From contig JADJQW010000002.1 of assembly GCA_016712535.1 (NCBI GenBank), positions 248,001 through 312,000 on the forward strand: a stretch of 64,000 nt of DNA, written 5' to 3'. The position numbers were made by a program, and so were the translations under genes. Below are positions 1-9,320 of the stretch, piece after piece (position 1 is the first letter of the stretch; each line of letters starts with the position of its first letter). The notes beneath the pieces were generated by a model, which did no database searches, had not been told where the DNA came from, and saw nothing but the letters and a program-made list of their open reading frames with translations. The stretch is from Flavobacteriales bacterium (lineage in GTDB: Bacteria > Bacteroidota > Bacteroidia > Flavobacteriales_F > PHOS-HE28).

Positions 1-348
1 AACAAGTGCGAGGGAATGATCCCCTTACGCGAGCTGCCCGGCGATGTGTTCCGCTTCGATCGAGAGCGATACACGGTCGCGGGCCACCGCACGGGCCGCA
101 AGTTCCGGCTGGGAGATGAGCTCACCGTGGCCATCAAGGCTGTAGACATGGACAAGCGAACGGTTGAGCTGGCGCTGCACGAAGCGCGCGGTCCGGTGAC
201 CACGAGCGGGAAGTTCGTGCGCAAGCCCGAGGGTCGGTGGGACGAGGCCTTGCCCGCTGAGAAGCAAGAGCACGCCCGGAAGGGCAAAGCGGCCGCGCAA
301 TCGCGCGAGCGCCAACGGCGCAGCATGGGTCGCGGTAAGCGGAAATAG
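1..348 (+). CDS. rnr: Ribonuclease R, C-terminal fragment (5' end outside window)
   Basis: The reading frame is open from base 1 and ends at a TAG at 346-348, so only about 115 C-terminal residues are present. The first residues, NKCEGMIPLRELPGD, followed by FRFDRERY and ending VDMDKRTVELAL, match the C-terminal S1 RNA-binding domain of the RNase II/R exoribonucleases. RNase R degrades structured RNA 3' to 5' in the cytoplasm. After the S1 domain comes a basic, low-complexity tail ending GRGKRK, usual for RNase R. The catalytic RNB domain must lie upstream of the window. The gene converges on the response regulator at 354, with only 5 bp between the stop codons. RNase II is the alternative, but the basic tail favours RNase R. 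Confidence 0.8.
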   Translation, partial: NKCEGMIPLRELPGDVFRFDRERYTVAGHRTGRKFRLGDELTVAIKAVDMDKRTVELALHEARGPVTTSGKFVRKPEGRWDEALPAEKQEHARKGKAAAQSRERQRRSMGRGKRK

Positions 349-353
349 GCGGC

Positions 354-1109
354 CTATACCAGATTCAGGCGCTTGGCCAGATCATCCTTGTAGCTGCCTC
401 CGATCGGGATCACCTTTTTATCGTTCTCCAGGATCAGGTTGGGCTGCTCGATGGCCGTGATCTTATCGACCCGGACGATGAAGCTGCGGTGGACGCGCAG
501 GAATTCGCTCTCTGGCAATTTGGCCTCGATGTCCTTCATGGTGCTGTGAACGGTGTAGCGCGTGTTCAACAGATTGATCACCACGTAATCCTTCAGCGCC
601 TCCACGAAATAGATGTCCTTGGTGTTGAGCTTCACCAGGCGGCTATTGCTCTTCACGAAGAGGATGTCCTTGTTGCTGTCCTTGTTCTCCACCAGGGCGT
701 AGAGCATGTCGCGCTCCTTGAGCACCTCGGTCTCTTTCTTGTGCTTGTACAGGGCCATCTCAATCGACGTGTGGATGTCGATCTCCTTGAAGGGCTTGAT
801 GATGTATCCGTAGGGCTGCGTCACCTTCGCCTTCGCCAGCGTGCTTTCATCGGCGTAGGCCGTGAGGAAGATCACCGGGATATTGGCCTCCTTGCGGATG
901 GCTTCGGCCGCATCTATCCCGCTCATCTCGCCTTTGAGCATGATGTCCATGAGGATGATGTCGGGCACGTGCTCCTTGGCCAGGGCAACCGCTTGTTCAC
1001 CGGTGCTGGCCGCACCCACCACATGGTAGCCCAGCTTCTTGAGGCTGTGCTGAATGTCCTTGCTCACGATGCTCTCGTCCTCAACGACCAGTACGTTCGT
1101 CTGCGCCAT
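354..1109 (-). CDS. LytTR-family response regulator
   Basis: The product has 251 residues from the ATG at 1109. An N-terminal receiver domain (about residues 5-120) shows the acidic pair in VVEDE, the phosphoacceptor Asp55 in ILMDIML, the Thr of FLTAYAD and the Lys of IIKPFKE. A LytTR DNA-binding domain follows (about 145-245, with FVEALKDYVVI and LRVHRSFIVR). It should act as a transcription factor phosphorylated by the kinase immediately upstream, whose 3' end it overlaps by 29 bp, which suggests translational coupling. An in-frame ATG at 1133 would add eight residues that do not belong to the domain, so the MAQTNVLVVEDE start is preferred. Target genes cannot be told from the sequence. Confidence 0.9.
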   Translation of the reverse strand: MAQTNVLVVEDESIVSKDIQHSLKKLGYHVVGAASTGEQAVALAKEHVPDIILMDIMLKGEMSGIDAAEAIRKEANIPVIFLTAYADESTLAKAKVTQPYGYIIKPFKEIDIHTSIEMALYKHKKETEVLKERDMLYALVENKDSNKDILFVKSNSRLVKLNTKDIYFVEALKDYVVINLLNTRYTVHSTMKDIEAKLPESEFLRVHRSFIVRVDKITAIEQPNLILENDKKVIPIGGSYKDDLAKRLNLV

Positions 1110-4100
1110 GTGCTTTCGGGTTGACCCGTTCAAAAGTAAGTAAATAGCTCACCCCGCCTTTGCTGCTGCGCTCCATGCGGCCATCGATCTGCGCAGTGAG
1201 CAATTGGACCAGCTCCAGGCCGAGGCCGCCGTCGCGTTCATCCTGGAATCCGTCGGGCAATCCGTTGCCATTGTCACCCGCTTCGATCCTGACCTGTTCG
1301 CCTTCCATGCGCAGCACGATTCTGATGGCACCTTCCCGGCCATCGGCGAAGGCGTGCTTGAGCGCATTGCTGATGATCTCGTTGAGGATGAGGCCGCAGG
1401 GCATGGCTTGATCGATGCTCAAGTGCACCGGCTCCAGGTCCAGGTCGAGCGAGACGCGGCCCGAGGTGCTGTAACTGAGCAGGAGGTTGCGGGACAGGCC
1501 GTCGATGTAGTCGGCCAGGTCGATGCTGCTGAACTGCTTGTTCTGGTAGAGCCGCTCATGGATGAGGGCCATGCTTCGCACGCGGTCCCGACTGTGATGC
1601 AGCATCTCGCGCACCTTCGGGTCCAAACCATCGCGTTCACCCTGCAGCTTGGTAATGCTGCTGATCACCTGCAGATTGTTCTTCACGCGGTGGTGAACCT
1701 CTTTGAGCAGCACCTCTTTCTCTGCCAGGCTGTGCTCCAGCGCGCGCTGCGCCTCCTTGCGGTCGGTGATGCCGTAGGCCAAGCATGAGATCTCCGTGAC
1801 GGCCCCGTCAACCACGATGGGATTGAGGAAGTTCTCCACCCAGGCCGAGTCGCCGTGAAGGTCAACCAGCTCCACCTCGAACTGTTGCGGAATGCCGCGG
1901 AGGGCCGCAGCGTATCGTGCGATCAACTGCTTGGTAGCGCCCGACCTCACGCGCGGAGCCATGCGCTCTACAAAGTCGTCGCCGTGACTGAACCTGATGC
2001 CATGGATTTCCGCTATGCTGCGCTCGAAGTGACCATTGAACGAGGTGAGGCGGAAATCCCGGCTCAGCGTCCAGATCATCATGTTGGCCGAGCTCTCGAA
2101 GATGGCCTTGAGACGGGCCGCTTGCTCGCGCACCAAGTCCTCCGCAAGCTTCTGCTCCGTGATTTCGTGACCTATGCCGAAAACCTCGCCCACCTTCCCG
2201 TCGTGGCCGAAGACCGGGCTGAGGAAGACCTCGTTGCACACGCGCCCGCCTTTCAGGTCCGTGAGGTCCGTGTCGAACCGAAGCGCCTTGCCAGCGAACG
2301 CCTCGGTGTATTGGGCTGCCCAGAAATCGTGGTAGTCGGTGCTGGCAAAGGTCCTGCGGGGCTTGCCGGTGTCCTTGTTCACTTCGGGCTTCACGCCATA
2401 GAGCCGCTCGATCATGTCCGCGTAGCCCTTGTTGAATGAGGTGAGCCGCAATCCGCTGTCCACTGACCAGAACATGTGCTCGCTGCTCTCGAAGAGCGCA
2501 CGAAGCCTGGCTTGGTGGCCTTCGATTTCCTGTCGGGCCGCCAATTCCTTGGTGATGTCCCGGAAGATGCTCCTTGTGGCTACCGGATGTCCATCCACCG
2601 TGCGCAAGTTGCTCGTGCCCTCAACCACGATGGCATGGCCATCACGAGCGCGGAATGTGGTCCTAATGCGGCCGACATCATCGCCGGACATGACCCGCGC
2701 AAAAAGCCTCTGGCATTCATCCTGATGGTCCGGATGGATGATGTCCCACATGGTCATCGTGCGCAGTTCATCCTCTGAGTAACCGAGCGCGGCGCGCCAA
2801 GCGTTGTTCACGTACTCGAACCGACCATCAGGCCCGGCGCTTTGAATGAGGTCGGTCGCATTCTCGAAAAGGTCGCGATAGCGCTCCTCGCTCGCGCGCA
2901 GCGCCTCTTGGTCCTGCTTCATGCGCGTGATGTCGCGCGAAACGCCCATGGCCCCGACCTGCTTGCCTTCTTCATCGAAGAGCCTCGATGCCGCCAGGAA
3001 GGAGACGAAGTGGCGGCCGTTCTTATCCCTGTTGCGCACCTCGCCCGTAAACGCGCCGTACCGGTCGAGCTCATGCTGCACGCGCGCATACTCGGCCGGG
3101 TCAGCGTAGAGCATCCTCGTATCCTGCCCGAGCACCTCTTCGGCCTCGTATCCGAAGCGGATGCTGGCTGCCGGGTTGTATTCCGTCACACGGCCCTCGC
3201 TATCGGCCGCCATGATCATGTCCAAGGAACTATCGATGAGGCTTCGCGCGAAACGCCGCGAGTGCCTGAGCTCCTCTTGCGTGCGGCGGTGCATCTCGAT
3301 CTCTTGGCGCAGCACTGAATTCACCTCTTGGGCGATTTGAAGCTGCACGCGTTCCCGGATTGCGCGCTCGCGGGACGCCTGGTCATGAATCGTGACCTGC
3401 ACGGCGGGCTCGCCATCGAGCACCGTGGCCATGGCCACGATGAGCAATTGCTGCATCTCGAAGCGCTCCAAGCGCACCAAGGCCTCTGTCTCGCGCCCCA
3501 TCGCCGCAAATTGAACGGCTTGATCGACGCTGGGCCGGTCGCCCGGATGGAACATCGCAGACGGCGCCCCGCCGACCGGATCATTCCCCAATAGCTTGAC
3601 GGACGCGGGATTGGCGTATCGGACCACACCATTTCGCACCAGCAGCAATCCATCGTGCATGCGCTCGACAAGATTCCGATGGCTGATCGATGCTGCGCGC
3701 TGGGCTTCTTGGGACTGCTTGATCGGGGTGATATCCATGAGCATCCCGAGCACTGTGGTTTCACCTATGCCAGAATGCACGAGGTAGACGTTCTCGAGCA
3801 CATGCACCTCAGCACCTGTCTTGTGCCGCAAGCGGATCTCGTAATTGACCAGCCTTCCCTTCTCTTGCAGTTCGTTCAGGTAACGCACCCGGTCATCAGC
3901 GCTGAAATACAGCACACCCGCCTTCAGCGCCATCAGCTCGTCCCGGTCGGCGTAACCGAGCACATGGGCCATGGCATCATTGCACTCCACGAACCTTCCG
4001 TCGAGCGTGGTGCGGAAAATACCGGCGAGGTTGCCGTTCAGCAGGTCGTCGTACCGGCGCTTAAGCTCACTGTACTCGTCGGCGTCGGACTGAGCCCTTC

Positions 4101-4116
4101 TTCCCTTCTGGCGCAT
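1081..4116 (-). CDS. Multi-PAS sensor histidine kinase (HisKA_2 type)
   Basis: The product has 1011 residues. I can pick out six successive PAS-like modules, beginning near residues 20, 145, 290, 410, 535 and 665, each with the F/I-x-N-x-x-x-x-x-x-GY type core. A HisKA_2 dimerisation box follows near residue 800 (KEVLLKEVHHRVKNNLQ, phospho-acceptor His), then a HATPase_c domain (about 880-985) with N box LNEIISNALKHAF and G1 box GDNGNGLP. There is no signal peptide or membrane segment, so it is a cytoplasmic sensor that could read several ligands or redox cues. The partner is the overlapping LytTR regulator. The MORN-like gene upstream ends 19 bp before it on the same strand, suggesting a three-gene operon. 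The signal sensed is unknown. Confidence 0.92.
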   Translation of the reverse strand: MRQKGRRAQSDADEYSELKRRYDDLLNGNLAGIFRTTLDGRFVECNDAMAHVLGYADRDELMALKAGVLYFSADDRVRYLNELQEKGRLVNYEIRLRHKTGAEVHVLENVYLVHSGIGETTVLGMLMDITPIKQSQEAQRAASISHRNLVERMHDGLLLVRNGVVRYANPASVKLLGNDPVGGAPSAMFHPGDRPSVDQAVQFAAMGRETEALVRLERFEMQQLLIVAMATVLDGEPAVQVTIHDQASRERAIRERVQLQIAQEVNSVLRQEIEMHRRTQEELRHSRRFARSLIDSSLDMIMAADSEGRVTEYNPAASIRFGYEAEEVLGQDTRMLYADPAEYARVQHELDRYGAFTGEVRNRDKNGRHFVSFLAASRLFDEEGKQVGAMGVSRDITRMKQDQEALRASEERYRDLFENATDLIQSAGPDGRFEYVNNAWRAALGYSEDELRTMTMWDIIHPDHQDECQRLFARVMSGDDVGRIRTTFRARDGHAIVVEGTSNLRTVDGHPVATRSIFRDITKELAARQEIEGHQARLRALFESSEHMFWSVDSGLRLTSFNKGYADMIERLYGVKPEVNKDTGKPRRTFASTDYHDFWAAQYTEAFAGKALRFDTDLTDLKGGRVCNEVFLSPVFGHDGKVGEVFGIGHEITEQKLAEDLVREQAARLKAIFESSANMMIWTLSRDFRLTSFNGHFERSIAEIHGIRFSHGDDFVERMAPRVRSGATKQLIARYAAALRGIPQQFEVELVDLHGDSAWVENFLNPIVVDGAVTEISCLAYGITDRKEAQRALEHSLAEKEVLLKEVHHRVKNNLQVISSITKLQGERDGLDPKVREMLHHSRDRVRSMALIHERLYQNKQFSSIDLADYIDGLSRNLLLSYSTSGRVSLDLDLEPVHLSIDQAMPCGLILNEIISNALKHAFADGREGAIRIVLRMEGEQVRIEAGDNGNGLPDGFQDERDGGLGLELVQLLTAQIDGRMERSSKGGVSYLLTFERVNPKAHGADERTGR

Positions 4117-4135
4117 CGTAATTCAGTCACGGCTG

Positions 4136-5653
4136 CTAGTCACCTGGCCCATAGGGCGGAGGCACGCGCTCACCATCAATCCTGATCTCGGCTCCATCCC
4201 GGTAGCGCACTACGGTGATGATGTTTCCCTGATCATCGTAGTGGGTGAACTCGCCCTGGGCCAGCCCCCCCGCATACCGTCCTTCCATCCGCAGCCTTCC
4301 ATTCGGCCAGTACCAACGATGCTTGCCATCTGGTTCTCCGTTCTGGAAGGAACCCGAGAAATAGCGCTTGCCGTCGCCGTAGGTGTAGTTCCATGGACCT
4401 TCCTTAAGACCATCCTTGTATCCGCCTTCTTCCTTGTGGTCGCCTACCTCATAGAGCCACTTGCCTTCACGCCTGCCATCGATGTACTCTCCTTGGGTGA
4501 TCACCTTGCCGTCCTCGTCGAATTCCACCGATGCGCCGTCCTCTTTTCCGCGCCGGTAGTTCTCTTGCCTATGGGTTCTGCCGCTTTCGTAGAACCAGGT
4601 CCATTGGCCTTGTGCCAATCCGGCGGCATACTTGCCGCGCTGCTCCACTTTGCCGCTTCGGTGGTAGAACGACCACTCGCCATCCTTCTTCCCTTCCTTG
4701 TAAACGCCCTCTGCGCGCTTCTCGCCCGTGCTGAAATATTCAACCCATGCTCCTTCGAGCATGCCTGAGTCGTTGACCATGCCCTCACTCACTAACTGAT
4801 CGCCGCTGAAGATCCTCGCCCCTGTGATCCCGCCCTTCAGGTCGAATTCCTTGAAGAGTCCTTCACGCTTGCCTGATCTCGAATAGCTTCCCAACGAGGC
4901 GACCTTGCCATTCGGATGGAACGTGCGCTTGATATCCACTGTTAGCTTATCTGCTGCGCCGGTGTCCACAACGCCTGCGTCGTATTTGTTCAGTTCCTTT
5001 AGATTCCCCATGGCATCGTACTCCTTGAATATGCCATGCCGCTTGTCGTCCAAGAAGGAACCTTCCCAACGCACGCGTCCATTCGGATGGAACTCTTTCC
5101 ACGGACCCTGCCGCAGGCCCGCCTTATCGATGCTGTTAATCTCCTCTCGTCGCCTGAGCATGCCCGCCCCGAAGTGAAGAATAGCTATGATCCGCCCATC
5201 AGGTGCGTATTCATGGCCCCGGCCCTCTTCACGGCCCGACTGATATGGCACCTCCTTTTGCTTGGTCCCGTCCGGGTAGTAGTAAACGGCGAATCCTTCG
5301 CGTAGATCATCCAGGTATGGGACGGCGCTTGTCACCATGCCAAGCGTGTCGAATTGCCGCATGGCCCCATGCTTGCGGTTTTCCTTGTACATGATCTCGG
5401 TTTCCAAGCGACCTTTTTCATCATAGAATCGCCATGCACTATCCAGCTTGCCCTTGACCCGGCCTCCTTCAGATCGCAATACACCACTGGCATAGAAATT
5501 CCGCCACCAGCCCTCTGGATTGCCATCCACAACAAGGCCTTCGCTGCTAATCTGACCATTGGGATGGTAATACCGCGTCAAGCTATCCTGTCCTTGCACA
5601 TGGAGCACCACGAACAAACAAGACACAGTTGCTATCAGGCCATTGCATTTCAT
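4136..5653 (-). CDS. Exported MORN-like (YwqK-type) repeat protein
   Basis: The product has 505 residues. An N-terminal signal peptide (MKCNGLIATVSCLFVVLHVQGQ) is followed by about eighteen repeats of roughly 23 residues with the pattern Y-x-x-G-x-x-x-x-G-x-W-x-x-Y-x-x-x-G-x-x-x-x-E, for example YHPNGQISSEGLVVDG and FHPNGRVRWEGSFLDDKRHG. These are MORN-like repeats of the type annotated as YwqK antitoxin. The repeats form extended beta-hairpin arrays, probably periplasmic or outer-membrane associated. No catalytic residues can be identified, and no toxin gene is next to it, so the antitoxin label should not be taken literally. It precedes the kinase and regulator on the same strand (19-bp gap) and may be an accessory component of that signalling unit. 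A second, shorter member lies at 61761. Confidence 0.8.
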   Translation of the reverse strand: MKCNGLIATVSCLFVVLHVQGQDSLTRYYHPNGQISSEGLVVDGNPEGWWRNFYASGVLRSEGGRVKGKLDSAWRFYDEKGRLETEIMYKENRKHGAMRQFDTLGMVTSAVPYLDDLREGFAVYYYPDGTKQKEVPYQSGREEGRGHEYAPDGRIIAILHFGAGMLRRREEINSIDKAGLRQGPWKEFHPNGRVRWEGSFLDDKRHGIFKEYDAMGNLKELNKYDAGVVDTGAADKLTVDIKRTFHPNGKVASLGSYSRSGKREGLFKEFDLKGGITGARIFSGDQLVSEGMVNDSGMLEGAWVEYFSTGEKRAEGVYKEGKKDGEWSFYHRSGKVEQRGKYAAGLAQGQWTWFYESGRTHRQENYRRGKEDGASVEFDEDGKVITQGEYIDGRREGKWLYEVGDHKEEGGYKDGLKEGPWNYTYGDGKRYFSGSFQNGEPDGKHRWYWPNGRLRMEGRYAGGLAQGEFTHYDDQGNIITVVRYRDGAEIRIDGERVPPPYGPGD

Positions 5654-6076
5654 ACTTCTTCTTAGAATTATTGATGATGTAGTATAGCCTGTTGGATCGG
5701 TTGATAATCAAGCCTCGAAGAGCTGGCGCCTTTGAGTTATCAAAAGTAATCCACCGATGACCAAGAATGCTCGCTGATTAGGGAATGGATACCAGGCATG
5801 CAGAGAAGGCCATGTGGCCGTGCAATGAACAATCCTGGCTTCCTGTGGATTAGTATTGATGTGGAAAACAAAGGGGGGCGAACGAACACGGTCAGTGTTC
5901 ATGAGCGGTTGATGGAGCATTGCATTTTGCACGAGAAGGGCAAGACCATCGAACCCATCGAGCGGAACATGTTGATAGGGAATTGTTACGAGCAGATATG
6001 AACGGTTGATTGGCGATGTGAACAGGCTTGGCGTTGAAAAATCAGGGGAGCCGCCGTGGGCGGGTATATTCGCCAC
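5654..6076. other. Intergenic region without a supported gene
   Basis: This stretch of about 420 bp separates the divergent MORN-like gene and rpiB. It is visibly more AT-rich than its surroundings. Short open frames exist on both strands, but they show no family motifs, no Bacteroidota -7 box and no protein-like composition. The only element I can support is the rpiB promoter at its right end. Confidence 0.5.
6065..6072 (+). promoter_or_regulatory. -7 box (TATATTCG) of rpiB
   Basis: TATATTCG fits the Bacteroidota -7 consensus TAnnTTTG with C for T at position 7, a change seen repeatedly in this window. Only four bases separate it from the GTG at 6077, which would make the mRNA leaderless or nearly so and argues against the GTG at 6056 as start. 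A TTG lies 28 bases upstream, longer than the usual spacing. Confidence 0.5.
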
Positions 6077-6514
6077 GTGGAAAAGACCATTGCCATTGGC
6101 AGCGACCACGCAGGCTTCGAGCTGAAGAAGCGCGTGAAAGAACGGTTGAATGAAATCGGTTGGCGTTGCACGGATTTCGGAACCAATGGTCTTGAGAGCA
6201 TGGATTATCCCGATCCGGCGCATGCTGTGGCGCATGCTGTGGAATCTGGGGAGGTCTTATTGGGGGTGCTCATCTGTGGCAGTGGCAATGGGGTGAGCAT
6301 GGCTGCGAACCGGCATAAGAAAGTGCGGTGCGCCTTGGCCTGGGCGCCTGAGGTGGCTGCGCTCGGCAGGAAACATAATGACGCGAATATTCTGGCGCTT
6401 CCGGCTCGTTTCGTCAGCACCGACCAGGCACTGGCCATCCTGGATGCATTTATAGCGGCTGAATTCGAGGGCGGCCGGCATCAACGGCGCGTAGAGAAAA
6501 TTGAGGGGTGCTAG
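6077..6514 (+). CDS. rpiB: Ribose-5-phosphate isomerase B
   Basis: The product has 145 residues from the GTG at 6077 (MEKTIAIGSDHAGFELK). It interconverts ribose 5-phosphate and ribulose 5-phosphate in the pentose phosphate pathway. Family signatures are GSDHAGFELK at the N-terminus, the catalytic Cys in ICGSGNGVSMAANRH, the ALAW segment, and RKHNDANILALPARF near the C-terminus. The length is normal for RpiB/LacA/LacB proteins. A GTG at 6056 would add seven residues but lies upstream of the -7 box. The stop is 4 bp before the peptidase gene, so the two are probably co-transcribed. Confidence 0.93.
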   Translation: MEKTIAIGSDHAGFELKKRVKERLNEIGWRCTDFGTNGLESMDYPDPAHAVAHAVESGEVLLGVLICGSGNGVSMAANRHKKVRCALAWAPEVAALGRKHNDANILALPARFVSTDQALAILDAFIAAEFEGGRHQRRVEKIEGC

Positions 6515-6518
6515 CCAG

Positions 6519-8027
6519 ATGAAGCGCTTCAGGATATTCGCAGTGACTGGTATGTGGCTTTGCGCGAGTCTGCTGCGCGCGCAACCGGATACGGTCGCTT
6601 CGAGGTTTGCTCGGCTCATTGACAGGGTTGATTTGCAACGTCAATTGGAAGTGCTGGCCAACGACAGTTTCATGGGGAGGGATACCGGCAAGGAGGGTCA
6701 GAGGATGGCCGCTGAGTATCTCCGTGACAGGTTCTTGGAGATTGGCGTGCCTCCACTTTCGCGAGCCGGGGTGGACAGGGGCTTCTTTCAAACGTATGAG
6801 CTGATAGAGTCGCGCAAAGGGTCGATTGCCGTGCGATCGAGTGATCACGAGTTGAAGTGGCCCCAAGAAGTGCTTTATTTCTCGGAGCACATGAATGAGG
6901 GCTTGGAACTCGATTGGTTAGTCCCCTTGAAAGCGACTAAACCCTTGGATTCCTTATCGGTAGCGCGCGCGGGCGCCGTTATCGATGCGCGCAGCCTGGA
7001 ACTCGGGCCGGCTGGATTCAATGGGCTGCGCGAACCTCTCGAAAGGGCGAAAACCGCAGGCTTCAAGGCCGTGTTCATCATTGTGCAAGAGGAGTCAAAG
7101 CAGCAGATGGATGGTTTCGTGCACGCTGATGGGACAAGCATGCGACTTCCGTCGCCGGAAGATCGCCCCCAAACGCGCAACGGAACCATGCAGGTGTTCT
7201 ACCTCACGGCCCCGGGCTTGTCTAAGTTGTCGGGGCGGCGCGGAATGCGCTCTTTGCTGGGGGCCAAGGGGAGGCGGGTCAAGGTTGGAATCAGCATAGA
7301 GGTCACTCCGCGAGAGAAGCGCGTCCAAGCGGAGAACGTGCTGGCGTACATCGAAGGAACGGACTTGCGCGAAGAGCTTGTCGTGGTCACCGCCCACTAT
7401 GACCACATTGGAGTGGAAAACGACGTGGTATACAACGGGGCCGACGATGATGGCAGCGGTACCGTTGCGTTGTTGGAGATCGCCCAGGCTTTCACAGCCG
7501 CCAGAGCCGCCGGGCGCGGCCCTAGACGGAGCATTCTCGTGATGCCGGTCAGCGGCGAGGAGAAGGGTCTATTGGGGTCTCGTTATTACAGCGAGAACCC
7601 CGTGTTCCCACTGGAACAAACCGTATCGAACTTGAACATCGACATGATTGGCCGCGTTGATTCGGCGCACGCGGCCTCACCGCCGTATGTCTACATCATC
7701 GGCAGCGACCGGTTGAGTTCGGAACTGCATGCTGTGAATGAAGAGGCGAATTCCGCACAAACCGGAATCGTGCTCGATTATTCGTTCAATGCGGAGGATG
7801 ACCCGAATCGGTTCTATTACCGGAGCGACCACTACAACTTTGCGAGGAAAGGCGTCCCGAGCATCTTTTATTTCAGTGGAGTACATGAGGACTACCACCA
7901 ACCGGGCGATGACGTTGAGAAGATCCGTTTCGATCTATTGGAAGCCCGGGCCCGGTTGGTGTTCCACACGGCTTGGCTGCTGGCAAATAGGAATGAGCGA
8001 ATTCGAGCTGATAAGCCCATTAGGTGA
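6519..8027 (+). CDS. Exported M28-family zinc aminopeptidase with PA-type insert
   Basis: The product has 502 residues from the ATG at 6519. A signal peptide (MKRFRIFAVTGMWLCASLLRAQ) predicts export to the periplasm or beyond. The C-terminal half carries the M28 metal and catalytic motifs in order: TAHYDHIGV (His), NGADDDGSGT (bridging Asp), VSGEEKGLLGS (catalytic and metal Glu), LNIDMIGRVD (Asp) and HEDYHQPGDD (final His). The region around residues 130-240 is compatible with a protease-associated (PA) insert. Such enzymes remove N-terminal residues from peptides. A TTG at 6501 would overlap rpiB and precede the signal peptide, so it was rejected. A second M28 enzyme with an added PDZ domain is at 33744. 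The gene converges with the thioredoxin-like gene. Confidence 0.9.
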   Translation: MKRFRIFAVTGMWLCASLLRAQPDTVASRFARLIDRVDLQRQLEVLANDSFMGRDTGKEGQRMAAEYLRDRFLEIGVPPLSRAGVDRGFFQTYELIESRKGSIAVRSSDHELKWPQEVLYFSEHMNEGLELDWLVPLKATKPLDSLSVARAGAVIDARSLELGPAGFNGLREPLERAKTAGFKAVFIIVQEESKQQMDGFVHADGTSMRLPSPEDRPQTRNGTMQVFYLTAPGLSKLSGRRGMRSLLGAKGRRVKVGISIEVTPREKRVQAENVLAYIEGTDLREELVVVTAHYDHIGVENDVVYNGADDDGSGTVALLEIAQAFTAARAAGRGPRRSILVMPVSGEEKGLLGSRYYSENPVFPLEQTVSNLNIDMIGRVDSAHAASPPYVYIIGSDRLSSELHAVNEEANSAQTGIVLDYSFNAEDDPNRFYYRSDHYNFARKGVPSIFYFSGVHEDYHQPGDDVEKIRFDLLEARARLVFHTAWLLANRNERIRADKPIR

Positions 8028-8039
8028 TGCCGAATTCGG

Positions 8040-9284
8040 CTAATCCGCGCGGACAAGCTGATTGATGTATTCATCAAGTCCGCGTTTGTACTCCGTATAA
8101 TGATGGCCAGTACCGGGGCCATAGAAGCCGGTCCGGATACGCAGGACGCGGCCCTGCTTGTCGATGAATATGCAAGTCGGGTAGCTGATCAATCGTTCAA
8201 GGAATGGCAGCTTGGATGTGGCCTCTTCTTTGGACGCATTACCGGCATAAAGAATGGGATATGGCACCTGCAACGTGCTTTTGAACCGTCGCAAGCCGGC
8301 TATCGCGCGGGAGGGGTCGGAGTGCTTTTCGAATGCTATTGCCATTATCCGAAGGCCGTCATCGGCGTACTTGTCGTGCATCTCGCGCAATAGCACGGTT
8401 TCATCCATGCAATTCGGGCACCAGCTGCCCATGATATGGACCAGCAATGGCCTGCCACGGTATCCGGTGTCTGAGGGGGACCTCAAGATGCCGTCGGTGT
8501 CGGGAAACCGAAAATCTACTCGGTCATAACCCTCGCGCAGGAAGGAAAGAGAGTCGGGGTCCCGCAATCGATAGGAGTCAGTGCGCACGGCCACCCAAGG
8601 CTCTTGCCAATGGATGCCGCTCCAGAAACTCCCGAATAACGAATCACCCTTAGCTCGTGCCGCGAACAAGAAGGCATGCGAGCCATCGAAGCAGGATAGC
8701 TTAAGCGAATCACCGTGCGCGGCCCCCGCTAGATACCGGTAGTCCCCCGTCTCTGTCATGAAGGTACCGGTTAATGAGCCATCTCTGCCCGCTTGGAATT
8801 CACCTATCGAGTTGTAAGCGCCCGGCGTTCCTGGGCTGAATACTACACGCCAACTGCCAGAGAATCGCAGGGCGGCAGCGGAAGACTGCCTTGGGAATCG
8901 CGACTTGCTTCCAAATCGCGCGACAAAAGGAACGCGGTAATCATTGCCCTTCAGATAATTGAACCAAGCGCCGGTGATAACGCTATCTGAGGTGTGAGTT
9001 CCGAGGAACTCGGAGTCGAATAGCGGCATCCGTATCCGGATGGAATCATGCATGACCACGACGTCGCTCACAATGATCTCCTCAGCACCATTGTGGACGA
9101 CCACAAAATCACGACCGAGGGAGTCGTTCCGAAAATCCAGATTGAACGGAAGTGTTGCTGCGCTCAAATCTAACTCGACGGTCCACGGGCCCTCACGAAG
9201 TGGACGCTCGCTTGGACCGCACGAAAGCAAGACGAGCGTTGCAAGGGAGATATGGAGGCGGGATCCCGGGTGCAGCGAATGCAT
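8040..9284 (-). CDS. Thioredoxin-like (TlpA/ResA family) lipoprotein
   Basis: The product has 414 residues from the ATG at 9284. A short hydrophobic leader ends in the lipobox LVLLSC (Cys22), so it is probably a lipoprotein. The middle (about 25-260) looks like the beta-rich DUF4369-type region common in Bacteroidota TlpA proteins. The C-terminal thioredoxin fold contains the redox pair in SWCPNC, the cis-Pro segment ISYPTCIFID and a typical final helix. It should act as a thiol-disulfide oxidoreductase outside the cytoplasm, perhaps reducing substrates or handling haem-protein cysteines. A TTG three codons upstream is a weaker start. There is no obvious operon partner. Confidence 0.85.
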   Translation of the reverse strand: MHSLHPGSRLHISLATLVLLSCGPSERPLREGPWTVELDLSAATLPFNLDFRNDSLGRDFVVVHNGAEEIIVSDVVVMHDSIRIRMPLFDSEFLGTHTSDSVITGAWFNYLKGNDYRVPFVARFGSKSRFPRQSSAAALRFSGSWRVVFSPGTPGAYNSIGEFQAGRDGSLTGTFMTETGDYRYLAGAAHGDSLKLSCFDGSHAFLFAARAKGDSLFGSFWSGIHWQEPWVAVRTDSYRLRDPDSLSFLREGYDRVDFRFPDTDGILRSPSDTGYRGRPLLVHIMGSWCPNCMDETVLLREMHDKYADDGLRIMAIAFEKHSDPSRAIAGLRRFKSTLQVPYPILYAGNASKEEATSKLPFLERLISYPTCIFIDKQGRVLRIRTGFYGPGTGHHYTEYKRGLDEYINQLVRAD

Positions 9285-9320
9285 GAGTGGCAAGAGGGGT
9301 TCGAGAACCGAGAGCTGGGT

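Noticed and set aside
345..357. Short palindrome ATAGGC-G-GCCTAT between the convergent rnr and regulator stops
   Set aside because: Six-base arms that mostly consist of the two stop codons; too short to call a terminator.
4136..5653. Naming the MORN-like protein as an antitoxin of a toxin-antitoxin pair
   Set aside because: The label comes from a family name (YwqK). There is no adjacent toxin-like gene, and the protein has a signal peptide and many structural repeats.
5708..6235. A minus-strand frame across the gap and the rpiB start
   Set aside because: Half of it lies over rpiB, the rest has no protein-like pattern, signal peptide or promoter.
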